DNA of 22,489 bases from an uncultured bacterium (GCA_905215655.1 CAJMQT010000020.1:1-22489); one strand, 5' to 3'. Shown: positions 6,624 through 15,372, numbered from the stretch's first letter. The notes: generated by a model not told the origin, from the sequence alone. Program-made: numbers and translations.

Positions 6624-7877
6624 TTATTTTCCAATACCGTAGAGCAGGGCGTAAATGGTCTTGGAATTTCCGTTGACCTCTACCCTCTCGGCGGCACGGA
6701 GATAATCTTTGTTTCCCGTATTCATCGCCGCCTCGCGCAGCACAACCATTCCGCGCTCAGTCTCGAAGGGCTTGATCTGCTTGTGTTGCCACGTCTGCGG
6801 GTTCAGATAGAAGGGTTGCAGAAAGTTCACTATGTCTGTCATGCCCGTTCCCTTGGCAGTCTTTTGTGTCCATAGATTTATGCCGAGAGGTCTTACCACG
6901 TGTGCCGTTTCAATGAGAGCGTCCAGCACGAAGGTTGAATAATGCAGCGAAAGAGTGCGTCGCAGTTCCTGCGGCAGCGAGCCGTCGGCAGCAATCTGGT
7001 CGTTGAGTTTGGCAATAATGCCGTTGTTCAGGGCGTTCTCCACATCGGCTTTCCGGTCGAGGTATGCCAGCAGCATGATATGGATTGCGTCGTACCAAAG
7101 CCCGTGATTGTTGACGGCTTTCGACTCTTTGCGTCCTTGTGTGCTGTTTTCCAGCCAATAACAGTAAGCCCCCACCCATGCTTTCAGCGTGTCTATATCT
7201 TTCTGAGTCCACTCTCCCGAGTCTTCGATGAGCTGCGACATAAGGATGGCACTTACGAAACGGCGCGAGTCGATAATGCCCGTTCCGCGCAGGTTGGTAC
7301 GTCCCGGCACGATCTGCGAGTATGTCATGTTCGGGTTTATGCCTCTTTTCTCGTCGGTGAACCATGCCCGCATCTGTGCGGCACACGCCTTGGCGTAACG
7401 TTTTTCGCCCGTAACGTAATAGAGGATTGAGAGATAATCGACGCTCGAACCGACGTAGTTGCCCTGTTCGCGGTTGGCGTATTCATAAACTTCCGGATTG
7501 CGTTTGCCGTCGCGGCGCACGTAAGGCAGCCCGTCTTTCTTTGTAGAATCACTCCACCAATAGGGCGAGAGCGTGATGTAATCGCGCGGGTCGTTGCTCG
7601 GCGCGATGATTTTCTTGTCGGTTACGCTTACAGGTTTGTTTTTAAGATACTTTTCGGCATAAGCCGCCATGTCAGCGATGCGCTTTGCGGTAGCCTTGTC
7701 TCCGTTCCGGTAAGCCTGCCTGACGTTGTCGAGCAGCTGTTTGTTGATGGGCAGAGAGAGGTTCGGTTTCTGTGCCACTGCCGTCGTTCCCGCTCCGAAG
7801 AGGAGCATGAGGAGTGTGATAAATGTCGAGAGACGGTGGCACGGAACGTATGTCTTGTATGATGAAATATTGTTCAT
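6624..7877 (-). CDS. Alginate lyase superfamily protein, PL38-type
   Basis: A 417-residue protein with an N-terminal signal peptide (hydrophobic about residues 18-34, TAVA-Q) and a single alpha-helical toroid domain of the Alginate_lyase (PF05426-like) type. Visible motifs are SPYWWSD (104-110), YVGSSVDYLSILYYVTG (141-157) and the active-site block NNHGLWYD (256-263), whose Asn-His pair matches the catalytic residues of PL5/PL38-type lyases. Length and layout fit PL38, a family with alginate and glucuronan lyases found beside PL6 and PL17 in gut Bacteroides alginate loci. It cleaves 4-linked uronans by beta-elimination. With no lipobox cysteine it is predicted to be soluble in the periplasm. 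The 131-bp gap upstream contains a strong hairpin. Confidence 0.85.
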   Translation of the reverse strand: MNNISSYKTYVPCHRLSTFITLLMLLFGAGTTAVAQKPNLSLPINKQLLDNVRQAYRNGDKATAKRIADMAAYAEKYLKNKPVSVTDKKIIAPSNDPRDYITLSPYWWSDSTKKDGLPYVRRDGKRNPEVYEYANREQGNYVGSSVDYLSILYYVTGEKRYAKACAAQMRAWFTDEKRGINPNMTYSQIVPGRTNLRGTGIIDSRRFVSAILMSQLIEDSGEWTQKDIDTLKAWVGAYCYWLENSTQGRKESKAVNNHGLWYDAIHIMLLAYLDRKADVENALNNGIIAKLNDQIAADGSLPQELRRTLSLHYSTFVLDALIETAHVVRPLGINLWTQKTAKGTGMTDIVNFLQPFYLNPQTWQHKQIKPFETERGMVVLREAAMNTGNKDYLRAAERVEVNGNSKTIYALLYGIGK

Positions 7878-7932
7878 TGCGTTGTCGTTTACATGGATTT
7901 GTCAGTTACGTCAGTATTTCTGCGAAAGAAAT

Positions 7933-7980
7933 ATCCGGGAAGTGGCGACGGCACCTTTGACGGATGCCGCCGCCCCGGAT
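7933..7980. promoter_or_regulatory. Strong intercistronic hairpin between SDR and PL38-type genes
   Basis: An outer stem atccgg (7933-7938) pairs with ccggat (7975-7980), and an inner stem 7944-7953 (ggcgacggca) pairs with 7965-7974 (tgccgccgcc) at 9 of 10 positions. There is no U-run on the minus strand, so an RNA-processing or attenuation role within the operon is more likely than full termination. Confidence 0.5.
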
Positions 7981-8008
7981 TATAAATCAATTAGTAAGGA
8001 TCAAGTTC

Positions 8009-8761
8009 TTATGAGAAGAAACAACCTCCGTTGATGTCGATGTTGGTACCTGTGAGGTAAGCCGACTCGTCAGATGCGAGGTATGCAACGAGGTCAGCAA
8101 CGTCCTCTGCCGTACCTTCGCGGCGCAGCGGATAGTTCTGTTTCATGCGCTCACGGTTCTCGGGAGTGTTGAAACGGTCGTGGAATGATGTAGCGATGGT
8201 GCCGGGGCAGATGGCGTTGCAACGTATTCCCTGCGGTCCGAGCTCCTTTGCCATGGCGCGTGTGAAGGTCATCACGGCGCCTTTTGCCGTTGCATACATC
8301 GACGCTCCGTTACCACCGCCGTCGCGACCGGCAAGAGAAGAGAAGTTAACGATCGACGCACCGCTGCCCATGTAAGGCACCGTCTCGCGTGTTGCGAGGA
8401 ATACCGAGCGCATGTTGACGTCCATCAGGAGGTCATACCATGCCTCGTCCTGCTCCGTAATCTTCTTTCTGCCGCAGATGCCGCCTACCACGTTGACAAG
8501 AATGTCTATCTTCTCGCCGAATGCCTTGACGGTCTCGGCAACGAGGTTTTTCACGTCTGCCGCCTTGGTCATGTCTCCCTTGACGATTATTGCTTCGCCG
8601 CCTACGTTATGGATGAGATCCAGCGTTGTCTTGGCGTCTTCTTCATTGTTGAAGTAGTTGACACAAACTTTCGCGCCTTCTTTTGCGAGTCTTACTGATA
8701 CTGCGCGTCCCAAATCTCTTGAACCACCTGTAACGATGGCTACTTTTCCTGTGAATTTCAT
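8009..8761 (-). CDS. SDR-family oxidoreductase, probable DEH reductase
   Basis: A 250-residue classical short-chain dehydrogenase. The nucleotide-binding motif TGGSRDLG is at 11-18, and the catalytic Ser lies in FSSLAG (about Ser142) with Tyr156 and Lys160 in YATAK. The usual N-N-A-G motif is replaced by N-V-V-G (90-93). The C-terminal DINGGCFFS fits the family. There is no signal peptide, so it is cytoplasmic. In alginate catabolism an NAD(P)H-dependent SDR reduces DEH (4-deoxy-L-erythro-5-hexoseulose uronate) to 2-keto-3-deoxygluconate. Its position directly after the transporter and KdgF-like genes supports that role. Cofactor preference cannot be read reliably from the sequence. Confidence is high for the family and good for the reaction. 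Confidence 0.87.
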   Translation of the reverse strand: MKFTGKVAIVTGGSRDLGRAVSVRLAKEGAKVCVNYFNNEEDAKTTLDLIHNVGGEAIIVKGDMTKAADVKNLVAETVKAFGEKIDILVNVVGGICGRKKITEQDEAWYDLLMDVNMRSVFLATRETVPYMGSGASIVNFSSLAGRDGGGNGASMYATAKGAVMTFTRAMAKELGPQGIRCNAICPGTIATSFHDRFNTPENRERMKQNYPLRREGTAEDVADLVAYLASDESAYLTGTNIDINGGCFFS

Positions 8762-8818
8762 ATCTTTAATTAATATTTTTTGGTTTGTAATGATTTAAAT
8801 TGTCTTATCTGTTTTACG

Positions 8819-8858
8819 CCTTTGCCGACGGACGGGCTTACCGTCACGACGGCAGAGG
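8819..8858. terminator. Hairpin just downstream of the MFS transporter gene
   Basis: cctttgccg (8819-8827) pairs with cggcagagg (8850-8858) with one G-U pair, and acgg (8828-8831) pairs with ccgt (8841-8844) inside. It begins 2 bp after the transporter stop on the minus strand. No U-run follows, so it is probably a 3'-end stabiliser or a leaky terminator. Confidence 0.45.
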
Positions 8859-8860
8859 AC

Positions 8861-10327
8861 TTAATCTATCTGCTTGATCTCGCCAACAGTCAGGAACACC
8901 GACAGCCATGAGAGGGGCACGAGGGCGCCGAGCAAGCTGAAAAGGAGTATCCAGTCGGTGATATAGCCCGAGAAGAGGATTGCCAGAATTGTGCCGAGCA
9001 CGGCAGAGGCGCCGCCCAATCCTGCCAGCGAACCCACCGACTTGCCTTTGTGAAGGTCGCTCGGAATGGTCTGAAGGTTGGTCATGAAGAACTGGAAACC
9101 TCCCAAAACGAACGCCATAAAGATGACGGCAAGTACTGCCGAGGATGACATTATCGCGGCGATAATCGAAGGAATGATTATCAGTCCGCCGACTATAATC
9201 GCCGCCTTGCGGGCGTAATTGACCGTCTTGCCGCGGTTGATGAGCCATCCGGAGTACCATCCGCCGGCTATGCTGCCCAGCGCAGCGCCTGCGTAAGGCA
9301 CCCATGCGGAGAATGCCACCTCCTTGATATTAAGCCCGAAGACGTCGGTAAGATACAGCGGAAGGAACGTTACGAACATCCACCAGATGGGGTCGAGGAA
9401 GAAACGACCGAGTATTACCGACCAGTTTTTCTTCTCTTTAAGCAGCTGTCCCCAGCTCTTGCCCTTGTCTTCGACAACGGGTTGCACGCAGACGGGTCGG
9501 CCGTTTATGATGTAGTCTCTCTCTTCCTTCGTGATCCACGGGTGCTCCTCGGGGCCTTTCTTGTTGATGACGAGCCACGGGATGAGCCACAGCAAGCCTA
9601 ACGAACCAACGATGACGAACGTTATCTTCCAGCCGAAGGCGATGAAAAGCATAAGGATCACCACGGGGGCGAGCACCGAACCGATAGACGCTGCGGCGCC
9701 GAACAAGCCCTGTGCCAAGGCGCGCTCCTTCTGCGGGAACCACTCGGCGTTGCTCTTTGTCGTGCCGGGCCAAGGTCCTGCCTCACCCAATCCGAGCATC
9801 ATACGGAAGAAGGTGAGCGACATCATGCCGCGCGAGAGCGACGCAAGGGCGTCGGCAAGTCCCCAGATAAGCACGCTGCCGAAAAATCCTTTGCGGCATC
9901 CCACCTTGTCATAAAGCCTTCCCGACACGAGCTGGCTTATGCCGTAAGCAATCATAAAGAAGATTGTTATCGTGCCGAGAATATCCTTTGCCTTCTTCGA
10001 CGCGTCGGCGTCGGTACGGTCGACGAGCCCGAGGTCGATTGAAATTCCTTCACGGTTGGTGACATACACGTCGCCGTCCTTCTCCTTGATTGTCACCGAC
10101 GAGGCGTCAACTTCCTGCACATCGCCCTTCGAGTCGGTAAGTACGTAGACGTCGCCACGCTTCTGTGCGTAGTTGCCGGTCGTGCCGACTGCGTTTCCAT
10201 CGCCCGTAAGGCGGTAGTCGATGTTTGCCAGCCACATGTAGTTGAGCGTGCCTCGGTCAAGATAATTGATGATGGTTATAAGCATAATCAGCCCGATTAT
10301 GTACCATCTCAGTCCTTTTATCTTCAT
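8861..10327 (-). CDS. MFS transporter, hexuronate (ExuT-like) type, with periplasmic insertion
   Basis: A 488-residue inner-membrane carrier. It opens with a membrane helix and the ExuT-type INYLDRGTLNY motif (20-30), and carries the MFS motif GRLYDKVGCRKG (136-147) after the second helix. The rest shows the expected alternating hydrophobic helices, including the GLGEAGPWPG block typical of the anion:cation symporter group. Between helices 1 and 2 (about residues 36-117) there is a hydrophilic insertion of some 80 residues with alternating beta-strand-like segments (DVYVLTDSKGDVQEVDASSV and onward). ExuT homologues of about 430 residues lack it. The likely cargo is DEH or other unsaturated monouronates released in the periplasm by the lyases. 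It lies 69 bp after the KdgF-like gene. Confidence 0.87.
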   Translation of the reverse strand: MKIKGLRWYIIGLIMLITIINYLDRGTLNYMWLANIDYRLTGDGNAVGTTGNYAQKRGDVYVLTDSKGDVQEVDASSVTIKEKDGDVYVTNREGISIDLGLVDRTDADASKKAKDILGTITIFFMIAYGISQLVSGRLYDKVGCRKGFFGSVLIWGLADALASLSRGMMSLTFFRMMLGLGEAGPWPGTTKSNAEWFPQKERALAQGLFGAAASIGSVLAPVVILMLFIAFGWKITFVIVGSLGLLWLIPWLVINKKGPEEHPWITKEERDYIINGRPVCVQPVVEDKGKSWGQLLKEKKNWSVILGRFFLDPIWWMFVTFLPLYLTDVFGLNIKEVAFSAWVPYAGAALGSIAGGWYSGWLINRGKTVNYARKAAIIVGGLIIIPSIIAAIMSSSAVLAVIFMAFVLGGFQFFMTNLQTIPSDLHKGKSVGSLAGLGGASAVLGTILAILFSGYITDWILLFSLLGALVPLSWLSVFLTVGEIKQID

Positions 10328-10367
10328 AGAATGTTTGATTTATAATTCATGAACAAGTGTTTCCGGC

Positions 10368-10387
10368 GTCCGCATCGGTAAGCGGAC
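10368..10387. promoter_or_regulatory. Short hairpin between cupin and MFS genes
   Basis: gtccgc (10368-10373) pairs with gcggac (10382-10387) across an 8-nt loop, inside the 69-bp gap. The stem is only 6 bp, so this is a weak candidate. Confidence 0.25.
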
Positions 10388-10396
10388 TAACGCGCA

Positions 10397-10741
10397 TTAA
10401 ATGCCGAGGAAGTCGGCTCTGACGGGGCTGAACGTATCGATAAGCACCCCTGCTTCGAGACATACGCAGCCGTGCGGCTCGTCGGGCGCCACATAATATC
10501 CGTCGCCTGCAACGAGGATGCGCTTCTCATCACCTATGGTAAGCTCGAACTTGCCGCTCGCCACGTAGGTAGCCTGACTGTGATAGTGCTCGTGAACGGT
10601 GCCTACGGCGCCTTTCTCAAAATCTACCTTTACCATCATCAACTGTCCGTCGTAGCCCATTATCTGGCGACGAATGCCGGGTCCGGGGTTCTGCCATTCC
10701 ATTTCCGCACCGATTTGAAATCTCTTGCTAACTGTTTTCAT
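10397..10741 (-). CDS. Cupin protein, KdgF-like (uronate linearisation)
   Basis: A 114-residue cupin counted from the ATG at 10741 (MKTVSKRFQIG). An in-frame ATG at 10792 would add 17 Lys- and Asn-rich residues unlike the family start, so the shorter form is preferred. The metal-binding His cluster H-E-H-Y-H is at 50-54, with Gln56 and a later His90 in PDEPHG, as expected for a single-domain cupin. KdgF proteins promote conversion of the 4,5-unsaturated monouronate made by lyases into its linear 5-keto form. Length and location between the PL17-type lyase and the hexuronate transporter fit that role. No signal peptide is present, so it is cytoplasmic. Confidence 0.85.
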   Translation of the reverse strand: MKTVSKRFQIGAEMEWQNPGPGIRRQIMGYDGQLMMVKVDFEKGAVGTVHEHYHSQATYVASGKFELTIGDEKRILVAGDGYYVAPDEPHGCVCLEAGVLIDTFSPVRADFLGI

Positions 10742-10790
10742 TTTGTTGTTATTTAAGTTTTGTTTTTCGTTAATTTTCCGTTTGCTTTCC

Positions 10791-10871
10791 AAAAGGCGGT
10801 CTTTTACCTTCCAAAAGGCTGCCTTTCAGCGTGTAAAAGGCGGTCTTTTGCAGCCTGAAAGACCGCCTTTT
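10791..10871. repeat. Repeat cluster with 14-bp hairpin between PL17-type and cupin genes
   Basis: The 15-mer aaaaggcggtctttt occurs at 10791-10805 and 10835-10849, a related aaaaggctgccttt is at 10813-10826, and an inverted copy is at 10858-10871. The pair 10835-10848 and 10858-10871 forms a perfect 14-bp stem with a 9-nt loop. It lies in the longest intercistronic gap of the operon (202 bp). It could act as a bidirectional terminator or attenuator, or as a dispersed intergenic repeat. Confidence 0.75.
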
Positions 10872-10943
10872 GCAATGTATTGGTTTACAGAGTGTTACAC
10901 AGCCCGTTCACTGTCGTTCCGCAAAGGGGCGTTTCTGCTCCGT

Positions 10944-13166
10944 CTATTTCAGCTTGTACGTGTCTTTCGACGCGTCCTTATGGTCGACGGTAAAGGTCAG
11001 GACGGAGTCGCCATAGACAACCTCCACGACCGTACTGTCGGCGTCGTCACGGACAATCTTCACGTCTTTGCAGCGCGATTTCAGCTCTTTCGACGTCTCT
11101 CTGAGCACGTCATAATATCCGTGGGTCTCGATCACGGTGACAAAGGTGTGGTTCTTTGCCGCCGGTTCCCTTACGAGGAACGCCGTAGAGGGACGCAGGT
11201 TGAAATCGGGGTCGTTAGCTCCGAGGCGCAGCATGTATAGCTCTGACGCAGCTGACGTCACCGTGTTGAGGGTGTAGAAACGGGTGTCGTTGAAGAATGT
11301 GAACTGCGACATGCCGCTCTTGTCGTTCGTGCCCCACGCCTCTTTCCAGAGATATTGATAGCCGTTCTTCTTTCCGAAAGCCGTCATCGTGTCCGTTGCC
11401 TTGGTATAAGCGAAGTTGGTCGACACCTCATGTCCGTTGAACCACATCGGGTAATCGTACTTGTGCTCCTGCTCCGAACGGACGTTAAGCACGTCGATGA
11501 TAAGCGGGAAGTCTGTTGCCGGCGTCGTAAGATATGCCACCGTGCGCTTCATCTCCACGCCGGGATAAGCCGTCGTGTCGCGTCCCGTCATCCATTGCAT
11601 GTCGTTACGACCGAAGTTGGTGTACTCCATGTCGGCGTGGTGCTTCTCGCCCTCAGCCGTCTTGCCGTTGTAGTGCGAGCGTTCGTCCACGACGAGGGTG
11701 TTGTGGGCTATCGTCTGCTTGGCGAAACGGGTGTTCTCCTTCGTGTAATGACCGTTGTATTTTGCCTCGATGTTGAGGAAACGTGCTGATCCGTAGTCGG
11801 TCAGGATTTCGTGTCCGTTGTCGTAATAGGCAAGGGTCAGTTTGTCGAAATGGCCGTGTCCCATGCCTTGCGACGTTGCTTTCAGCGTGACGGCGCTGTT
11901 GAGCGCGGTGTCGGTGGAGCGTATTATGCCGAACGCTCCTTTGTCGCCGAGGCGTCCGTCGGACAGGCTGACGCTTCTGTATTTTATCTCGGGAGCACCC
12001 TGAGCGGAACGGTCGCGCGCCAGCTCATAGCCTCCGATGATGGGAAGGAGCTCTTTCTGGTATCTCGCCGACACTCCGAGCAGCTGTTTGTCATCAGGGT
12101 ATGCGTGGTAAAGGATGTTTGCCGCATAGACAAGCTCTTGTGCGGACAGTCCTTTCTGCAAGGCGTCGTTGAAGTGCATGAACTCTCCCTCATAGCTCAT
12201 CTGCACCAATGCGTCGGCAGCTTTCTTCAATATGCTGTCACGATACTCGAAGATTTTCAGCTCGGGTTTGTTATGCTGGATGCACTGGGCGAACATGACG
12301 AACGGCCAAATGGCGTAACGCTCGTAGTAAGCGCCCTCGGCATAGTATCCGTCGGGCGAGAAGAGCCAGTCCATCTGGCGGATGAAACCGCCGTTCTTGC
12401 CTGTCTCGTCAGAGCCGTAAAGTGCCTTTCTTACCAGCGTCTCGTTGTTCATAGCCATACCAGCCATGCCCACCGCCGCCGTTGCCCACGTGGCGTGGTT
12501 ATGCATGTGGTTGAACATTTCATGGTTCTTACGTTGCCCTTCACAGCCGTTCATGATGAAATCAGCCATGTTTTCGAGCAGGTTTTTCTCGATGAAACGT
12601 CGCTGGTCTTTTGACAGCGTGTTGTAAATGCAGTCGTAAGCAACCGATGTGTGAACCAGCCATACGCTCTCGTTCAATGTCTGCCAGAAGAGGCGACCGC
12701 GCAGCGCCGACAGGGTGAGCGGATGCAATCCCCAGCCGGGGTACTTCTTGGCGTAGTCGGTCAGCATGTCGGCAACGAACTTGGCATAGCGCTTGTCGCC
12801 CGTGTACTGATAGGCAAGTCCGCAATGAAACATTGCGTAATAGTTGGTCTTATGCTGTTCATGGGCGACGCTGCCACCGCCTCCGGCGGGCGCCGGCACG
12901 TTGATACCTTCGCGCAGCGCCTGCTCGGCGTCGGCTATCAGGCGGTCGACGGTAGCGTCAAACGCCTTCACCTGTCCGCGTGCCTGCTTCAAGGTGTTCA
13001 TCTCGCTCGCGTCAACGAGCAGCGACGGATGTGTCTGGGCATTGGCAGCGGCTGTGAAAGACAGCATGGCGAAGACCGATACGGACAGGACGACGCCCTG
13101 TTTTGCAAGATAACGGTGCATAAACCGTCCTAAACGGCTTACCGGCAATATGGTTCTTGTGTTCAT
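10944..13166 (-). CDS. PL17-type oligoalginate lyase (exo-acting)
   Basis: A 740-residue protein with a signal peptide (hydrophobic about 24-40, ANA-Q). It has an N-terminal alpha-helical toroid (about 45-360) and a C-terminal heparinase II/III-like beta-sheet domain (about 380-735). Visible active-site features are the Asn223-His224 pair in MHNHATWATA, the Tyr-rich loop PDGYYAEGAYYERYA (271-285) and MGHGHFDKL (His437 and His439), all in line with PL17 enzymes such as Alg17C. Such enzymes remove unsaturated monouronate from oligoalginate ends, producing DEH after ring opening. Length is typical of PL17. Without a lipobox it is predicted to be periplasmic. It begins 13 bp after the PL6-type lyase and precedes the KdgF-like gene, so product and next step are encoded together. 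Confidence 0.9.
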   Translation of the reverse strand: MNTRTILPVSRLGRFMHRYLAKQGVVLSVSVFAMLSFTAAANAQTHPSLLVDASEMNTLKQARGQVKAFDATVDRLIADAEQALREGINVPAPAGGGGSVAHEQHKTNYYAMFHCGLAYQYTGDKRYAKFVADMLTDYAKKYPGWGLHPLTLSALRGRLFWQTLNESVWLVHTSVAYDCIYNTLSKDQRRFIEKNLLENMADFIMNGCEGQRKNHEMFNHMHNHATWATAAVGMAGMAMNNETLVRKALYGSDETGKNGGFIRQMDWLFSPDGYYAEGAYYERYAIWPFVMFAQCIQHNKPELKIFEYRDSILKKAADALVQMSYEGEFMHFNDALQKGLSAQELVYAANILYHAYPDDKQLLGVSARYQKELLPIIGGYELARDRSAQGAPEIKYRSVSLSDGRLGDKGAFGIIRSTDTALNSAVTLKATSQGMGHGHFDKLTLAYYDNGHEILTDYGSARFLNIEAKYNGHYTKENTRFAKQTIAHNTLVVDERSHYNGKTAEGEKHHADMEYTNFGRNDMQWMTGRDTTAYPGVEMKRTVAYLTTPATDFPLIIDVLNVRSEQEHKYDYPMWFNGHEVSTNFAYTKATDTMTAFGKKNGYQYLWKEAWGTNDKSGMSQFTFFNDTRFYTLNTVTSAASELYMLRLGANDPDFNLRPSTAFLVREPAAKNHTFVTVIETHGYYDVLRETSKELKSRCKDVKIVRDDADSTVVEVVYGDSVLTFTVDHKDASKDTYKLK

Positions 13167-13179
13167 TTCTTAGCTCGTT

Positions 13180-15345
13180 TTATTCATGTTTGTTGTCATA
13201 CATCTTCACCATGTCGGTGGATGAAATCACTTTTCCCGAATTCTTGAAAGTACAACCGTGGATGGCTATCTTCTCCCAAGAGGTCTCGTCAAGTCTTACC
13301 GTCGCACCGCCGCGACCCGAGTTGATGAAATTGCAACCTGCGATGTCGAGATGTTGCGGACCGATAAGCCTCATCACGCTGCCGCGCTGACGGTTGCAGC
13401 AGTCGTCAAAGGTGCAGCCGCTTATCGTGACATACGGTCCTGCCGTGCTCTCGTCGCTGCCGCCGCGGTAGATATTGACGGGCAGTCCGAGGAAACGATG
13501 GAAGGTGCAGTTCTCGATGATGATGTCTTCGGCGTTGTAACGTCCCTTGTCGTCGCGCTCCGCAGAGAAGTCGATGCCGTTGCCGGCGTTGTCGAAGAAC
13601 CGGCAGTTGCGTACAATCACGCTCTCTGCAAAGGTCGACTTGGTGCCTTTGACGGCGCAGAAACCGCTCTCTCCGAAGTTGCGGAACACGCAGTTTTCCA
13701 CTTTCAGATTATACGGATTGACAACATACGTTGCCGTGGAAATACCTGCCGAGGCAAGACGTTTGCCGGGTTCAAGGCGTCCGTCGATGACCACGCCGCT
13801 GATTTCGAGGCTGCCTCCGTCGGCAATGGTTATGAAGTTTTCCGAAGACTCGCCGGCATAACGTATCACGGGAGAGCCTTCTCCTCTTATTACAAGGGGC
13901 TTGTCGACTATTATCGAACCTGTAAGGACATATTCTTTTTCGGCCAGACGGATGATGCTTCCTGCGGGAGCGTTAGCCACGGCGCCGGCTATATCGGCAC
14001 GACAATTAAATTCAAGTGCGTCTTTCAGCTCGGCTTTGCCTGCGTTCAGGGCGTCGTACCATGCGGCACCGCGGTCTTTATACATCTCTTTTTCCGTGGG
14101 AATTTTGGGCAAAGCGACCTTTCCGTTCTTGAAACCGTCGGCTACATAGTCTTTTGCAAGACTTACGACGTTGTTCTGAGCCTTGTATCCTGATTTTTCA
14201 TCAATCATCAGGAAAGGTTCTGAAACGTTCTTGTTAAGAATTTTATTGTCGGCAAAGAGGATGTCGACAGGTGCCTCCGTGCGCTCGGCGTCGTTGCCGG
14301 TGCCAAGTTCGAGGTTGCTGCAATTAATATAGGTGTTGCCCTTTATCGTGACATTATTTGCCTTTACGTAGCGGCTGGGCAGCGAGTTGGGCACGCCGTT
14401 CATTACCGCGAGGGTTGAGAAGAAACGTTCTCCCGCAAGTTCATAGAAGACGTTGTTGAGCACACGATGTCCTTCGTCGACGATGCGCACGCCACCGGTG
14501 TTGCGCTTGCCGTGACCGATGAATAAGTTGTTTTCAACGAGATTGCGCTTGCCGTGGCGCAAAGCGACAACGCCTTCGCAATCCAAGATTACGTTACGGC
14601 GAACGATATTGTCGCATGATTTCACCGAGATTATTTCCACTTCGCCGGAGCAACGGTCGAACAAGTTGTCCTCCACGATGGTGTTGGAAGAGGAATATGA
14701 CTGGTGTGAAGTTCCTATTCTCATTGTCTCTGCGCCGTTGGAGCCGTAGACACCGCGCGGTCCGAAGTAGTTGTGATCGATGCGGTGGAAGTTTTCAAGA
14801 CAGCCTTCGCCGTTGAGGTTCACAAGAAGTGTCACGCCGAGATTGAGCTTACCGACCAAAGAGCAGTGGTCAACGCGGTTGTAACGGCCGGACAGCACGA
14901 TGTAACTCTTCGGCTCGTCTCTTTTTGCCACGTTGCAACTGTTGAACACACAGTCGGTTATACGACAATGGTTTGCATACTTGCTGCCGACGGCAAACTC
15001 AACGACTCCGCGTCTTACAGGCTCCACCTTGTCAAACAGGAAGCCTCTCATCTCCACGTATTCGCCGGAGAGTTGCAGCGCACTTTTACCGGTGATGACC
15101 ACCTTGCCCGGTGTAACAGCCTCGATAACGACGGGCTGCTTTTCAGCGCCTTGTCCGTTCCATTTCAACATTACGTCCGTATATGTGCCGTCTTTCACCT
15201 GAATGCGGTCACCGGGCTTTGCCGTTTTAAGGGCAGACGCCACTTCATTAAGAGCCACCTGACGGGTCTCTGCGAAAGATATTGCGGGCAGCAGGAGCGC
15301 TGCCGGCAATATCAAAAGATTAAATATATTGTGACTTATTTTCAT
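13180..15345 (-). CDS. PL6-type alginate lyase with two beta-helix domains
   Basis: A 721-residue protein with a signal peptide (about 1-25, SFA-E). The N-terminal half (about 26-390) is a chondroitinase B-like right-handed beta-helix with the catalytic region at SGEVEIISVKS (Lys242) and VVALRHGK (Arg263). The Lys and Arg correspond to the Bronsted base and acid known in PL6 enzymes. The C-terminal half (about 430-715) is a second beta-helix with repeated N-C-x-F and G-C-T-F turns, the two-domain layout of AlyGC-like members. PL6 enzymes cleave alginate, often at MG or G-rich sites, and some members act on dermatan sulfate; PL17 next door makes alginate far more likely. It lies 27 bp after the surface-binding lipoprotein gene. 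Confidence 0.9.
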   Translation of the reverse strand: MKISHNIFNLLILPAALLLPAISFAETRQVALNEVASALKTAKPGDRIQVKDGTYTDVMLKWNGQGAEKQPVVIEAVTPGKVVITGKSALQLSGEYVEMRGFLFDKVEPVRRGVVEFAVGSKYANHCRITDCVFNSCNVAKRDEPKSYIVLSGRYNRVDHCSLVGKLNLGVTLLVNLNGEGCLENFHRIDHNYFGPRGVYGSNGAETMRIGTSHQSYSSSNTIVEDNLFDRCSGEVEIISVKSCDNIVRRNVILDCEGVVALRHGKRNLVENNLFIGHGKRNTGGVRIVDEGHRVLNNVFYELAGERFFSTLAVMNGVPNSLPSRYVKANNVTIKGNTYINCSNLELGTGNDAERTEAPVDILFADNKILNKNVSEPFLMIDEKSGYKAQNNVVSLAKDYVADGFKNGKVALPKIPTEKEMYKDRGAAWYDALNAGKAELKDALEFNCRADIAGAVANAPAGSIIRLAEKEYVLTGSIIVDKPLVIRGEGSPVIRYAGESSENFITIADGGSLEISGVVIDGRLEPGKRLASAGISTATYVVNPYNLKVENCVFRNFGESGFCAVKGTKSTFAESVIVRNCRFFDNAGNGIDFSAERDDKGRYNAEDIIIENCTFHRFLGLPVNIYRGGSDESTAGPYVTISGCTFDDCCNRQRGSVMRLIGPQHLDIAGCNFINSGRGGATVRLDETSWEKIAIHGCTFKNSGKVISSTDMVKMYDNKHE

Positions 15346-15372
15346 TTCGTTCGTTTAGTCGGTTTCGTCTGA

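Noticed and set aside
6910..7386. A minus-strand frame of 158 codons inside the PL38-type gene
   Set aside because: It is an alternative frame of a well-supported gene and has no recognisable domain.
10742..10792. A 17-residue longer start for the cupin
   Set aside because: The added residues are Lys/Asn-rich leader-like sequence; KdgF proteins normally start near the chosen ATG.
10879..10890. attggtttacag as a third GntR-type operator
   Set aside because: Only one half matches; the expected ACCAA arm is absent and it lies downstream of a gene rather than at a promoter.
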